64,000 bases of DNA from Hondaea fermentalgiana (Eukaryota; Sar; Bigyra; Thraustochytrida; Thraustochytriidae). The position numbers were made by a program, and so were the translations under genes. The notes beneath the pieces were generated by a model. That model searched no databases. It was not told the origin of the DNA and saw only the letters and a list, made by a program, of their open reading frames with translations. Where the stretch lies: assembly GCA_014084085.1 (NCBI GenBank), contig NPFB01000005.1:248001-312000 (forward strand), in the 5' to 3' direction. Position 1 is the first letter of the stretch; each line of letters opens with the position of its first letter. This document shows positions 45,754-56,059 of this stretch, piece after piece.

Positions 45754-48700
45754 ATGAGCAGCGACGAAGACTTTTGCATGGAGCTGAGCGACGGCGACGA
45801 CGACTTCCGCCCCGCGCTCGACAAGGAAAACGTCCGAAGCCAGCCGGCGGCAAAGAAGACAGGCAAAGCCAAGGCAAAGGACAAGGCCAAGCCCAAGGCC
45901 AAGACAAAGGCCAAGAAGAACCTCGTGCTTGACTCGGACTCAGACGAGGAGGACGAGGCGTACGATGCCTTCGACATCGACGATGCCCCTGCAGCCAAGG
46001 GAAAGAAGAAAACGGGTGCCGCTGCATCCCGACGCACATCGATGGAGCGCGACCAGCTCTCGAGCAAGTACCAAAAGAAAACCCAGCTTGAGCACATCAT
46101 GCTGCGGCCCGACACCTACATTGGTTCTACGGAACAGGTCACCACGCAAATGTGGGTCTTTGACGAGGGCAAGGGCATGCAATTCCGCAATGTAACGTAC
46201 GTCCCCGGCCTGTACAAAATCTTTGACGAGATCCTCGTCAACGCTTCCGACAACAAGCAGCGCGATCCCAACATGCGCAACATCAAGGTGACAATCGATG
46301 AGGACACGGGCAGCATTTCCGTGTGGAACGACGGGCGCGGTATCCCCGTCGAGATGCATCGCGAGCACAATGTCTACATTCCTGAACTCGTCTTTGGCCA
46401 CCTCTTGACGGGTGAAAACTTCGAGGACACCCAAAAGCGTGTTGTCGGTGGACGCAACGGCTACGGTGCCAAGCTTGCCAACATCTTCAGCAAGGAGTTC
46501 TCCGTGGAGACCAATGATGCCAAGAGCGGATATAGGTACAAGCAGACCTGGACCAAGAACATGAGCGTCAAGGGCGAACCCGTGCTCAAGTCAGCTACTG
46601 CCAAGGAGTTCACGTGCGTGACTTTCACACCCGACTATGCCCGCTTCGGCATGCCCGATGGTCTCGACAACGACACAATCTCGCTCCTCAAGAAGCGTGT
46701 GTACGACGTTGCGGGTGTCACAGACAAGTCCGTCAAGGTCAGTCTCAACGGCACACCTCTCAAGGTCACAACTTTTGAGCAGTACATCGACCTCTACCTG
46801 CCCAAGGACGTCAAGGACGAGCCCGAGGATATCGACAACGATGATGATGACGACGACGAGTACAGCGACGACAACTGGAGTGGCAAGAGCAAATCGAAAA
46901 AGAAGGCAGCCAGCAAAGGTAAGGGCAAGGGCAAAGGTGGCCCCGTGCGCAAAATCTACGAGCGCGCCAATGAGCGATGGGAGATTTGCATCGCGCCCAG
47001 TCCAGATGGACAAATGCAGCAGGTCAGCTTCGTGAACGGTATCTGCACCATGAAGGGCGGCCAGCACGTCAACTACGTGGCTGATCAGGTGGCCACGCTG
47101 CTGCAGCCCTTGCTCAAGAAGAAGAGCAAGGGTTCCGATCTCAAACCGCATCAGGTCAAGAGCCATCTCTGGATCTTCGTTAACTGCCTTATCGAGAACC
47201 CGGCCTTTGACTCGCAGACCAAGGAGACGCTGACGACGCGGCATCCCAAGTTCGGGCCCAAGAAGATGCTTCCGCAGCTGAGTGAAAAGGCGGTCAAGCA
47301 AATCGAAAAGACGCCCATCATTGACAACATTCTCTTCTGGGCAAAGGCCAAGGAGATGCGCGAGCTTTCGCGCAAGGCCGGAGGCACGAAAAAGTCCAAA
47401 ATTAAGGACGTCGAAAAGCTCGACGACGCCAACAATGCCGGCGGTCGCAACTCGGAAAAGTGCACCCTCATTCTCACCGAAGGTGACTCCGCCAAAACCT
47501 TGGCCATTAGCGGACTCAGTGTCGTCGGTCGTGACAACTACGGCGTCTTTCCGCTACGAGGAAAACTCCTCAACGTCCGCGAGGCCTCGCACAGTCAGAT
47601 CATGAAGAACGAAGAAATTCAAAACATCATGAAGATCATGGGACTGCAGCCTGGCAAGAACTATACTGACACCAAGGGTCTTCGGTACGGCCATCTCATG
47701 ATCATGACGGATCAGGATCATGATGGTTCGCACATCAAGGGACTACTCATGAACTTTATCCACCATTTTTGGCCCTCGCTTCTCAAGGTACCCGGCTTTT
47801 TGCAGGTCTTCATCACGCCCATTGTCAAGGCGACTCCAATGGGCGGCCGTGCAGAGGGCAGACCTTTCTACACCATGCCCGAGTATCAAAACTGGCTCGA
47901 AGCTCTGGCGCCTACGCAGCGCAAACGCTGGAAGATCAAGTACTACAAAGGTCTCGGTACTTCGACGGCCAAGGAGGCCAAAGAATACTTTGCGGAAATC
48001 AATCATCATCGCATTGACATGAAATGGGAAGGTGACGAGGGCGGAGACGCTCTTGATATGGCGTTTTCGAAGCGCCGTGTTGCCGACCGCAAGCAGTGGC
48101 TGGCCAAGTTCGTTCCCGGCACCTTTATGGACTTTGCCGTCGACAATATTGCCTACAAGCAGTTTGTCAATGAGGAGCTCATTCTGTTTTCCATGGCTGA
48201 CAACGTGCGCAGCATTCCCAGCATGGTCGATGGCCTCAAGCCCTCGCAACGCAAGGTACTTTACTCGTGCTTTAAGCGCAAGCTGCGCTCTGACATCAAG
48301 GTCGCGCAGCTTGTTGGCTACGTGTCGGAACACTCGGCGTACCACCACGGTGAAGTCTCGCTCTCGTCGACGGTCGTCAGCATGGCGCAAACCTTTGTTG
48401 GCTCCAACAACATCAACCTGCTCTTCCCCAGCGGCCAATTTGGCTCGCGCATTCTCGGCGGAAAGGATGCTGCGTCTGCCCGTTACATTTTCACGCGCCT
48501 CGCGCCTCTCACGCGCAAGCTCTTCCATGAGCACGACGATGCGCTCCTCGACTACCTCGAGGATGATGGCCAGTCTATCGAGCCCAAGTACTATGCGCCG
48601 GTTGTGCCCATGGTCCTCATCAATGGTTCGCAAGGTATTGGCACGGGCTGGTCCACGGACATTCCCTGCTACAACCCGCGGGACCTCATTGCGTATCTGC

Positions 48701-50715
48701 GCCGCAAGATGAACTGCCTCGAAATGGACGCCAAACTTCAGCCCTGGTACAAGGGTTTCAACGGCGAGATCACTCCGGAAATTCATGCCAAAAAGGGTTT
48801 CACGGGTCGCTACAAGGTGTGCGGCGTCTTTAAGCGCGATGAGGATCAGGACGCTATCATCATCACAGAGCTTCCCGTCGGGACGTGGACACAGACGTAC
48901 AAGCAGTATCTCATGGACGACAAGGTCTTTCCGGACAACTTCATCAAGGACATTCGTGAGAACCACACGGACTCGACCGTGCACTTTACCATTCTCTTGT
49001 CCCCGGAAGCCTATCACGAGATGCGCTCCGACGCCGCGCTCATTAAACGCTTTCGTCTCGAGTCTCACGTCAACACGACGAACATGCACGCCTATGGTGT
49101 CGATGGTGTCATCCGCAAGTATGACACGCCCGAGGCCATTCTCGACGAGTTTTTCGGCTACCGTCTCGACATGTATGCGAAGCGCAAGGCGCACATTGAA
49201 AAGACGCTCCAATCCGAATGGCTCAAGCTCGACAACAAGGCGCGCTTTGTCAAGATGGTGATTGACGGCAAGATTGTCATTGCCAAGCGTAAGAAGAAGG
49301 ATCTCGTGGCCGAACTGCACGACAAGGGCTTTGACCAGTTCCAGCCCGCGCAAAAACGCACGGCGCGCAATGCTGCGGACCCAGAGGACGACATTGAGGA
49401 GGACGAGGAAGCCGAGGGCGCCGTCGATGTCGATGTTCCTGCTTCGTCGTCGTCCTCGAGCGTTGATGTCCTGGCCAAGGGGTACGACTACCTGCTCTCC
49501 ATGCCGCTGTGGAACCTCACTCTTGAAAAGGTCCAACAGCTGTACGAGCAGCGCGATGGCAAGCGCGAGGAGCTCGAGACGCTTCAGTCGAAGAAGCCGC
49601 ACAACTTGTGGGAGGAAGATCTCGACGCCCTCGAGGAAGCTCTTACGGAACAAGACGAGCGGGACGCTGAAGAGGCTGCACTCGAACAGGTGCAACGCCG
49701 GGGTGCCGGCAGGGGCCGTGGTCGCAAACCCAAGAAGAAGGCTGCCCCCAAGCCCAAGGCAAAGAAAATCACCATGGACCTTGATTCCGACGATGATCTT
49801 CAGGACTTTATCGTCGACTCTGACGATGAAGATGAAGACTTTGAGGTGGCCCTCAAGGCCAAACCAGCGCCAAAGTCGCGCGCCTCTCGAAAGGGGCCGC
49901 GCAAGCTTGCACCCAAGGTCGAGTCCAGCGTTGCCCCTGAGCCCCCGGCCGTGATCAAGATCAAGGAGGAAGAGGAGGACCAGGAGATCCTTTCCTTGTC
50001 TGAGCGTCTCAAGGCGCGAATGATGGTCTCACCTGCGCCCCCGCCCAAGCCCCCCAAGGCAGGAACGAAGCGACGCAAGGAGGCCACGCCGGTCCAGCCA
50101 TCGAAGCCTCGCTCCTCGAAGGTTCTTGCAGATTCTGATGATGAGGAAAGCGAGTATTCTGATGCTTCGGGTGAGCGCGTCTCTTCCTTTGCAATCACCA
50201 CACCAACGATGGCCAAACCCGATGCCAAGAAGTCTCGACTGAAGACTGCAGAAAAGGAGCCTGCGCCCAAGCCTCGCGCTGCGGCCAAGGCTGCCAAGAA
50301 GTCTGCATATGTGGAGCTTTCGGACGAAGAGGATGAGGACGAAGACGAGCTGGCGGAGACTCCCCTCAAGCCCAAGGCCAAGCCTCGTGCCAAAGCAAAG
50401 GCCAAGACCAAATCCAAGGCCGTGACGAAGAAGGAGCCCCTTCTGGCCGAGAGTGACCAGGACGAAGACGATGATGAGGTTGAGACGGCGCCGAAGAAGA
50501 GCGTTCCGAAGATTGATCTCGATCTCGATGATGACGAGGAAGAAGATGACGACGAGGAGGAAGAAGACGGTGAGCCATCTCCAGCTCCACCTCCTCGCGC
50601 TCGCCGTGCTCGTGCGACCAAGACCAAGGCCCAAGTCTCTTTTGTCGAGGAAGACTCGGATGACGATGAGTTCGAGTTTGAAGAGGATGAGGATGACGAG
50701 GATTTTTCAGACTGA
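45754..50715 (+). CDS. TOP2: DNA topoisomerase II (type IIA)
   Basis: 1653 residues; passes one duplex through a transient double-strand break using ATP. GHKL ATPase: NASDNKQRD, NDGRGIPVEMH, GGRNGYGAKLANIF. TOPRIM: EGDSAKTL (Glu576) and DQDHDGSHIKG (Asp653, Asp655, Asp657). Winged helix: GLKPSQRKVLYSCFKR, and catalytic Tyr911 in ASARYIFTRL. GGKDAAS and NGSQGIGTGWST mark the breakage core. An acidic/basic insert (about 365-400) lies in the transducer. Residues ~1200 onward are a divergent, disordered C-terminal domain of alternating Lys/Arg and Asp/Glu blocks ending EDEDDEDFSD, typical for nuclear localisation and regulation. Single exon, strong codon bias. The 650-codon minus-strand frame is a shadow. 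Confidence 0.98.
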   Translation: MSSDEDFCMELSDGDDDFRPALDKENVRSQPAAKKTGKAKAKDKAKPKAKTKAKKNLVLDSDSDEEDEAYDAFDIDDAPAAKGKKKTGAAASRRTSMERDQLSSKYQKKTQLEHIMLRPDTYIGSTEQVTTQMWVFDEGKGMQFRNVTYVPGLYKIFDEILVNASDNKQRDPNMRNIKVTIDEDTGSISVWNDGRGIPVEMHREHNVYIPELVFGHLLTGENFEDTQKRVVGGRNGYGAKLANIFSKEFSVETNDAKSGYRYKQTWTKNMSVKGEPVLKSATAKEFTCVTFTPDYARFGMPDGLDNDTISLLKKRVYDVAGVTDKSVKVSLNGTPLKVTTFEQYIDLYLPKDVKDEPEDIDNDDDDDDEYSDDNWSGKSKSKKKAASKGKGKGKGGPVRKIYERANERWEICIAPSPDGQMQQVSFVNGICTMKGGQHVNYVADQVATLLQPLLKKKSKGSDLKPHQVKSHLWIFVNCLIENPAFDSQTKETLTTRHPKFGPKKMLPQLSEKAVKQIEKTPIIDNILFWAKAKEMRELSRKAGGTKKSKIKDVEKLDDANNAGGRNSEKCTLILTEGDSAKTLAISGLSVVGRDNYGVFPLRGKLLNVREASHSQIMKNEEIQNIMKIMGLQPGKNYTDTKGLRYGHLMIMTDQDHDGSHIKGLLMNFIHHFWPSLLKVPGFLQVFITPIVKATPMGGRAEGRPFYTMPEYQNWLEALAPTQRKRWKIKYYKGLGTSTAKEAKEYFAEINHHRIDMKWEGDEGGDALDMAFSKRRVADRKQWLAKFVPGTFMDFAVDNIAYKQFVNEELILFSMADNVRSIPSMVDGLKPSQRKVLYSCFKRKLRSDIKVAQLVGYVSEHSAYHHGEVSLSSTVVSMAQTFVGSNNINLLFPSGQFGSRILGGKDAASARYIFTRLAPLTRKLFHEHDDALLDYLEDDGQSIEPKYYAPVVPMVLINGSQGIGTGWSTDIPCYNPRDLIAYLRRKMNCLEMDAKLQPWYKGFNGEITPEIHAKKGFTGRYKVCGVFKRDEDQDAIIITELPVGTWTQTYKQYLMDDKVFPDNFIKDIRENHTDSTVHFTILLSPEAYHEMRSDAALIKRFRLESHVNTTNMHAYGVDGVIRKYDTPEAILDEFFGYRLDMYAKRKAHIEKTLQSEWLKLDNKARFVKMVIDGKIVIAKRKKKDLVAELHDKGFDQFQPAQKRTARNAADPEDDIEEDEEAEGAVDVDVPASSSSSSVDVLAKGYDYLLSMPLWNLTLEKVQQLYEQRDGKREELETLQSKKPHNLWEEDLDALEEALTEQDERDAEEAALEQVQRRGAGRGRGRKPKKKAAPKPKAKKITMDLDSDDDLQDFIVDSDDEDEDFEVALKAKPAPKSRASRKGPRKLAPKVESSVAPEPPAVIKIKEEEEDQEILSLSERLKARMMVSPAPPPKPPKAGTKRRKEATPVQPSKPRSSKVLADSDDEESEYSDASGERVSSFAITTPTMAKPDAKKSRLKTAEKEPAPKPRAAAKAAKKSAYVELSDEEDEDEDELAETPLKPKAKPRAKAKAKTKSKAVTKKEPLLAESDQDEDDDEVETAPKKSVPKIDLDLDDDEEEDDDEEEEDGEPSPAPPPRARRARATKTKAQVSFVEEDSDDDEFEFEEDEDDEDFSD

Positions 50716-51084
50716 AGAGCGAGCGATCCTGCCGCTTTTTCACCAACTTCCCAAAATTTGCTAAGATTTCCAATCAATGAGATGCATTTGCACATGATAC
50801 GTTTGATTTATGTTCCTCTCTGCACAACGCGGTCGCTTGAGATTGTAGCGAATGCCGGGTTTACAGGTCTTAATTTTAAGCCATAACCGGTCCTAAAAAA
50901 TAACTCTTAAGCCATGTTTTGAGCGATGGTGTAATGCGATGCAATGCGAGGGAAAGCACAAACGATCGAAAGATCAACCCAAACAAGGATTGGCAAAAGG
51001 AGCACAGACACACGCGAGCAAGTAGACGAGCAAACAGAAAGGGGAGGAGAGACAGAGCGCTGCGCCAAGCGTGCACGGGAAATC
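50716..51084. other. Intergenic region TOP2 to enoyl-CoA isomerase
   Basis: 369 nt; AT-rich 3' UTR of topoisomerase II, then a purine-rich leader. An in-frame ATG at 50944 could extend the isomerase by 47 residues, but that stretch (charged, no presequence character) looks like leader. Confidence 0.55.
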
Positions 51085-51957
51085 ATGCTTGCTCGTCTTG
51101 GCTGCGCAGCGCGAACTGCGCAAGTACCGGCCTTGATGACCAGCTCGAAGCGCGGACTGACGACGGCCCTCTCCGGCGACGGCGAGCTCGTGAGCGTAAC
51201 GCGAGAGGCCCTTGGTGGGTCCGAGATTGCCGTGGTGCGCATGCAGCGCGCTCCTGTCAACAGCCTGAACCTGGCCCTGATTGAGGAATTGACTGGGGTT
51301 ATTCGCGAGCTGGACAGAGACCCGTCTCTACAGGGCATGGTCCTAGCATCGAATCAACGCGCCTTTTCCGCAGGTCTCGACCTGACTGAGGTATACAAGG
51401 CGTCCGAGTCTCACTTCCGCAAGTTTTGGGGCAGCTTTGAAGAGCTCTGGTACACGCTGTACATGTCTCGTCTCGCGACAGCGGCGGCAGTTGAGACAAA
51501 CTCGCCGGCTGCCGGAAGTGTTCTTGCGCTTTCGTGCGACTATCGTGTTGTCGCGGACGACCCCAAGCTTCGCATGGGACTAAACGAGACCCAGGTTGGT
51601 ATGGTGTGTCCGCGTTGGTTGCAACAGCTCTGTGCGCGCACCGTCGGAGAGCGCACGAGCGAGCTTCTCCTTCAGCGTGGCTACATGATGTCTGCTGAGG
51701 AGGCGCTCAAGTTTGGCTTTGTGGACGAGATGGTGCCTCGCGACGAAGTGATGGGCCGAGCGCTTCATTTCCTTGAGCCCATGGTCAAGCTTCCTCCTAA
51801 TGCGCGCGCCACGACCAAGAAGCAGCAGCGCGAAGCAATCGCCGCAATGTGCGGCCCACACTCGGGAACTGAGCTTTGGGACGTGATTAATACGGAGGAG
51901 TGCCAAACCACGATTGAGAACATCATGACTGCGCTCAGGAACAAGAAGAAGAAGTAA
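51085..51957 (+). CDS. Mitochondrial enoyl-CoA delta-isomerase (ECI1-like)
   Basis: 290 residues from the ATG at 51085, chosen over the upstream in-frame ATG at 50944 because MLARLGCAARTAQVPALMTS is a good mitochondrial presequence and the length then matches ECI1 (~300). Crotonase fold: RAPVNSLNLALIEEL, oxyanion-hole motif FSAGLDLTEV, second oxyanion segment PAAGSVLALSCDYRV, and LNETQVGMVCP with the catalytic Glu characteristic of ECI1 rather than of hydratases. It shifts cis/trans-3 to trans-2-enoyl-CoA so unsaturated fatty acids can enter beta-oxidation. The C-terminal KNKKKK is basic. Together with the acyl-CoA synthetase and ACOT genes it reflects fatty-acid metabolism. Confidence 0.88.
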   Translation: MLARLGCAARTAQVPALMTSSKRGLTTALSGDGELVSVTREALGGSEIAVVRMQRAPVNSLNLALIEELTGVIRELDRDPSLQGMVLASNQRAFSAGLDLTEVYKASESHFRKFWGSFEELWYTLYMSRLATAAAVETNSPAAGSVLALSCDYRVVADDPKLRMGLNETQVGMVCPRWLQQLCARTVGERTSELLLQRGYMMSAEEALKFGFVDEMVPRDEVMGRALHFLEPMVKLPPNARATTKKQQREAIAAMCGPHSGTELWDVINTEECQTTIENIMTALRNKKKK

Positions 51958-52255
51958 TTCCGAATCTTCACCCCTTTCTTTTGTCTCTCCCAAAATTAGA
52001 AAAACTCAACATGACCAGAAAATGTTTTCCTCTTTATAAAGCAGCTCGAAGCGAACGCGAAGGTTACCTCGGCAGCGGCGCACTACGTTTGTGCGTCGCT
52101 TCGCTGAGTTGCGGATACTTGACGTGGGCGAGAGCCCCAGAAGAAAAAATGAGAGCCCCAGAAGAAATCTTGCTCGACTGCGGCACCTGCGTGCACTCAC
52201 CCGTTCTCTTTTTGCAATTCAAGGTGATTGCACCTCGCAACAGAATGCAGTAAAT

Positions 52256-52918
52256 TTAGAGTGCCCGTGCAAGAAAGACTCCAGCTGCGACAACAGCCGC
52301 GGTAGCCGCGGCCGCGAAAATGTAGGCGTCAGCCTCGCTAGGCGCGTCCGGCTCAGGAAGCGGGGTAGACTTGGGCTTCTTTGCCTTGGGTGCGACGAGA
52401 CGCTTGACCTGGGCAGCGCCCTGGAGCTTGCCAACGACGAAGCCATTGGCCGTTGCGCGAGCCTCCTCGGAGTGCCCGATCTCGGCAAACTGACGAGTGG
52501 CATCCCGGCCTGAGACATCGACAATGACCTCGACTCCACCGGGGTGATCGAGGAGAAATTTCGTGACGTCGTAGACGAGGCCGTGCACAGCGACCCAGCA
52601 GTCCTCTGCGGTCGTGTGTTTGGCGAGTTCTTCGGGGGAGATTTCATTCAGGGTCGCGTCGGCACTCTTGGGAGCACGTTTGACACCCTCGAGCGTGCCA
52701 ATCAGGAAATCCTCGCGCCGCGTGAGGGCTTCATCGGAGTGACCAATCTCTGCAAACTGCCGCGTGGCATCCGTCCCCGCGACATCCGTGATCGGGTCGC
52801 CGCCGCCAGGATGTTCGCTCAAGAACGAGGTGACATCGTACACTTTACCTCCAATCGCCACCCAGCAATCCTTCTCGCTCGCGTGCTTCGCGAGCTCCTC
52901 CTTGCTGACCTCGCGCAT
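52256..52918 (-). CDS. Tandem cytochrome b5-domain tail-anchored protein
   Basis: 220 residues with two cytochrome b5 heme domains (about 4-80 and 93-168). Each keeps both axial histidines: FLSEHPGGG (His36) with EIGHSDEA (His60), and FLLDHPGGV (His125) with EIGHSEEA (His149). A Lys/Pro linker precedes a C-terminal hydrophobic helix (about 199-217) ending ARAL, so it is predicted tail-anchored in ER or outer mitochondrial membrane with the domains cytosolic. Most b5 electron donors (to desaturases, elongation hydroxylases) have one domain; a tandem form is less common. The two domains are similar enough to suggest internal duplication. Divergent from the DDX6 gene over 1.5 kb. Confidence 0.92.
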   Translation of the reverse strand: MREVSKEELAKHASEKDCWVAIGGKVYDVTSFLSEHPGGGDPITDVAGTDATRQFAEIGHSDEALTRREDFLIGTLEGVKRAPKSADATLNEISPEELAKHTTAEDCWVAVHGLVYDVTKFLLDHPGGVEVIVDVSGRDATRQFAEIGHSEEARATANGFVVGKLQGAAQVKRLVAPKAKKPKSTPLPEPDAPSEADAYIFAAAATAAVVAAGVFLARAL

Positions 52919-54448
52919 CTTGCTTCGCTCGCCCGCCCGCCGTCGCGCCCTGACCTAATCCAATCCAATCCAATCCAATCCAATCCAAGCAAACCCAATC
53001 TGATCACTTCGCCCCGTGCGCCCGGCCTCGCTCCTGCCCCAGCTCCTGCTGCAGCTCCTGCTGCTGCTGCTCGCCGCGGCGGACCCCCTTCACTTGGCGA
53101 TCTGTCGCGCGTCCTGCTCCTCCGCCTGGTCCCCGTCCCCGTCCTCGTCGTCGTCGTCGCCGCCTGTCTGCCTGCCTGCTGGCCGCGCTGACTCCGAGTC
53201 AGGCGGGCTCTCCTTTGTCAGTCTCTGTCTCACTGACAGTGTGCAGGCCACCATGGCCAGCGACGCGACCAACTTTACTGACATTGCGCGCCGCTGAGCA
53301 AACAGGAGAAGGCTGCGCGGTGCCGAGAAGGATAGTCGAAGGTGAAGGTGAAGATGAAGATGAAGATGAAGATGCTCACGAAGATGGAGAAGGTGGTGGA
53401 TTGGAGATGAAGATGGAGATGGAGATGGAAACGGAGGGGAGATCAAGTATGGTCAGGAGCGAAGAAGAAGATGATGAAGGAGAAGCTGCCATCAGAAGGA
53501 GAAGATGGAGCCTGCCACGCCACTGCTCGAGTCGCGAAGAAGAAGGAAGGGCCCAGAGCGGCCGCGCAAGGAGACAGACGTCTGCCTGTCTGCTACAGCG
53601 CGCCAAGCGCACTTTTCGCGCGCGGCCGCGGCTTACTGCCAGTAGCCAACTGCTGCTGCGGCAAGTGGGTTATGCGGGGCCGCAAGTGCACAAAGGAGCG
53701 GCCGCAAGTGGACTTTCCCCCTGGCAAGCTGCCACGCTATCCCCTGAAAGGCGGCCAGCCCGCCCGCCAGGATAGCGGCAGCTGCAAGTCGGGTATCGGA
53801 GGCCCGCAAGTGCGACATCCGCGCCGCGCAAGTGGAGTATCCAAGGGAGAGCGGTTGATGGGAAGAGTAGGGTAGGGAGCAGCCAGATCGCGATCGAGGC
53901 GAGCGAGGAAGGCGGCTTCTCGAGCGGCGGCGGCGGACGCGACGTTGCGCGGCTTGCGCGGAGCGAGCGGGCGCGGGAGGCGCACGCGGGAAGACCCTCC
54001 GCACCGCCTCGTGCCGCCCGGCCTCGAGGCGCGGCGGCGCGGTCGCGGCAGAGCGGGGCAAAGCAGAGCAGAGCAGAGCAAAGCAAACACCGGACCAAGG
54101 CGAGGCGGGTGAAACTAAACGCCCGGCGGAGCGACCTCGTGCCGCGGCGAGGAGGAGGAGGAGAAGAAGAAGGGGAGGCACGCGCGAGAGCAAGCGACGA
54201 GCGCGCAGACACGTGCGCTAGCGAGGCGACAGTAGACTCTCACTTTCCGGAGGTCGAACACGTGCGTGGGGGAAGGCTTCGAGCAAGAGCAAGTTGGGAC
54301 GCAACGCCAACCTTTACGCGCGAAGGGCTATTTCTGTCGTCGCGTTGTTTGAGGTGCCTGTGCAAAAACCCACAAGCAAGTACACGGACGCACGTAAGCT
54401 AAGCTACGTTGAGCTAGGCTGATCAAGCGAGCAAGCGTCTTTTGAACA
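52919..54448. other. Divergent promoter region between cytochrome b5 and DDX6 genes
   Basis: 1530 nt without a supported gene. It contains AATCC pentamer repeats (about 52957-52988), CTGCTG/CCCC runs (53040-53070), GAAGATGAA/GGAGATGGA purine repeats (53340-53430), the GCAAGTG array (53661-53834) and GCAGA/AGCAAAG runs near 54060-54085. Confidence 0.6.
53661..53834. promoter_or_regulatory. Phased array of GCAAGTG motifs
   Basis: GCAAGTG at 53661, 53682, 53704, 53806 and 53828, with variants GCAAGCT at 53724 and GCAAGTC at 53784. Spacings inside the two groups are 21, 22, 20 and 22, 22 nt, near two DNA turns. The blocks 53661-53718 and 53784-53842 are diverged copies of one another. A GCTATCC/GGATAGC inverted pair lies between them. 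Candidate transcription-factor array; no factor is known. Confidence 0.55.
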
Positions 54449-56059
54449 ATGCAGCAGCAACAGCAGCAACAGCAGCGCCAGGGCTATGGTAATGGGTACT
54501 ACCAGCAGCAACAAGGTCAGCAGCAGCAGCCGGGTCAGCCAATGGGCTACCAGCAAGCGCAGTACGGATACCCGATGATGACGCCGCAGCAGCCTCCCAT
54601 GATGGGTGGCGGTGGATATGGGATGCAAATGATGACACCCCAATCCATTCCCGGCATGGGCGGAGCACCTTCGCAGCAGCCGCCGCCGCAGCAGCAGCAA
54701 CAGCAACAGCAACCGCAGCAGCAACAGCAGCAGGCGCCGGAGCCAAGCGCCGCGGCAGACAAGACAGGAGCAAGTGGAAAGGAAAGCGCCCCCGCTCCAA
54801 CTACTAGCGCAGGGGCAGCACCCCCGGGCGGAGCAGGTCTCGTCGGAGGAGGTGACGATTGGCGATCAGGTCTCAAGGCGCCCCCAAAGGACACACGGTT
54901 TAAAACCGAAGATGTGACCAAGACCAAGGGCAACGACTTTGAGGACTACTTTTTGAAGCGGGAACTGCTGATGGGCATCTTCGAAAAGGGCTTTGAGAAG
55001 CCATCGCCGATCCAAGAAGAGGCGATTCCCATCGCCCTGGCAGGAAGGAACCTCTTGGCCCGCGCCAAAAACGGTACTGGCAAGACAGCGGCCTTTATCA
55101 TCCCTTGCCTCGAAAAGGTGGATACAAGCAAAGACCACATCCAGGCGCTCGTGCTTCTCCCGACACGCGAGCTGGCCTTGCAGACTTCAGCCATCTTCAA
55201 GGAGCTGGGCAAGCACATGGACGTCCAAGTGATGGTGACCACGGGCGGCACCATGCTCCGCGATGACATTATGCGTTTGTACAATCCGGTGCACGTGATT
55301 GTGGGCACGCCGGGACGACTGCTGGACCTCGCGCGCAAGCGGGTGGCCAAGCTTGAGCAGTGCTCCACCGTGGTCATGGACGAGGCCGACAAGCTTCTGG
55401 CACCCGAGTTCGAGGTGCTCTGTGAGGAGATTTTGAATTTTTGCGCCAAGGACCGGCAGATCATGCTCTTCTCCGCGACCTTTCCCATGTCGGTCAAGCG
55501 GTTCAAGGATCGTAACGTTCCCAAGCCGTATGAAATCAATCTCATGGACGAGCTCACGCTCAAGGGCGTGACGCAGTATTATGCATTCGTGGATGAGCGC
55601 CAAAAGCTGCACTGTCTCAACACGCTCTTTAGCAAGCTGGAAATCAACCAGTGCATGATCTTTTGCAACTCGGTCAACCGCGTCGAGCTCTTGGCCCGCA
55701 AGATTACCGAGTTCGGCTCTTCGTGCTTTTACATTCACGCCAAGATGTCGCAGATGGCGCGCAACAAGGTTTTTCACGAGTTCCGTGCGGGCGGCGCTCG
55801 AGTCCTGGTGACCACGGACCTTTTCGGCCGCGGCATTGACGTGATTGCCGTCAACTGTGTCATTCACTTTGACTTTCCTCGCAATTCGGAGAGCTATTTG
55901 CACCGCACGGGTCGCTCGGGCCGATTTGGGCACCGTGGTCTTTCCATCAGCTTTATCACATACGAGGACCGCCACGATCTCTTCCGGATCGAGAAGGAGC
56001 TGGCCACCGAGATCCAGCCTATCCCGGCCGAAATTCCGCGCGAGCAGTATGTCGACTAG
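54449..56059 (+). CDS. DHH1: DDX6/Dhh1-type DEAD-box RNA helicase
   Basis: 536 residues. An N-terminal ~130-residue Gln-rich region (CAG/CAA tracts with Met/Gly/Pro) precedes a complete DEAD-box core: Q motif region [15 protein letters not shown], Walker A AKNGTGKT (Lys212), [21 protein letters not shown] (311-314), [33 protein letters not shown]. The core matches the Dhh1/Me31B/DDX6 subfamily, which promotes mRNA decapping and translational repression in P-bodies. The polyQ N terminus probably drives condensate formation. C terminus short. Single exon, ATG after GAACA. Convergent with MTHFD. Confidence 0.95.
   Translation: MQQQQQQQQRQGYGNGYYQQQQGQQQQPGQPMGYQQAQYGYPMMTPQQPPMMGGGGYGMQMMTPQSIPGMGGAPSQQPPPQQQQQQQQPQQQQQQAPEPSAAADKTGASGKESAPAPTTSAGAAPPGGAGLVGGGDDWRSGLKAPPKDTRFKTEDVTKTKGNDFEDYFLKRELLMGIFEKGFEKPSPIQEEAIPIALAGRNLLARAKNGTGKTAAFIIPCLEKVDTSKDHIQALVLLPTRELALQTSAIFKELGKHMDVQVMVTTGGTMLRDDIMRLYNPVHVIVGTPGRLLDLARKRVAKLEQCSTVVMDEADKLLAPEFEVLCEEILNFCAKDRQIMLFSATFPMSVKRFKDRNVPKPYEINLMDELTLKGVTQYYAFVDERQKLHCLNTLFSKLEINQCMIFCNSVNRVELLARKITEFGSSCFYIHAKMSQMARNKVFHEFRAGGARVLVTTDLFGRGIDVIAVNCVIHFDFPRNSESYLHRTGRSGRFGHRGLSISFITYEDRHDLFRIEKELATEIQPIPAEIPREQYVD

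Noticed and set aside
47743..49695. 650-codon minus-strand frame across topoisomerase II
   Set aside because: Antisense shadow of a conserved coding region; composition artefact of codon bias.
50944..51084. 47-residue N-terminal extension of the enoyl-CoA isomerase
   Set aside because: In-frame ATG exists, but the extension is charged and would mask a good mitochondrial presequence; length fits ECI1 without it. Not fully excluded.
53253..53297. 14-codon ORF with an ideal GCCACCATGG start
   Set aside because: Too short to support; no downstream exon with good splice sites. Could be a chance match or uORF.
53253..53775. Glu/Asp/Met-rich frames in the b5-DDX6 spacer
   Set aside because: Arise from GAAGATGAA purine repeats; open on several frames without conserved character.
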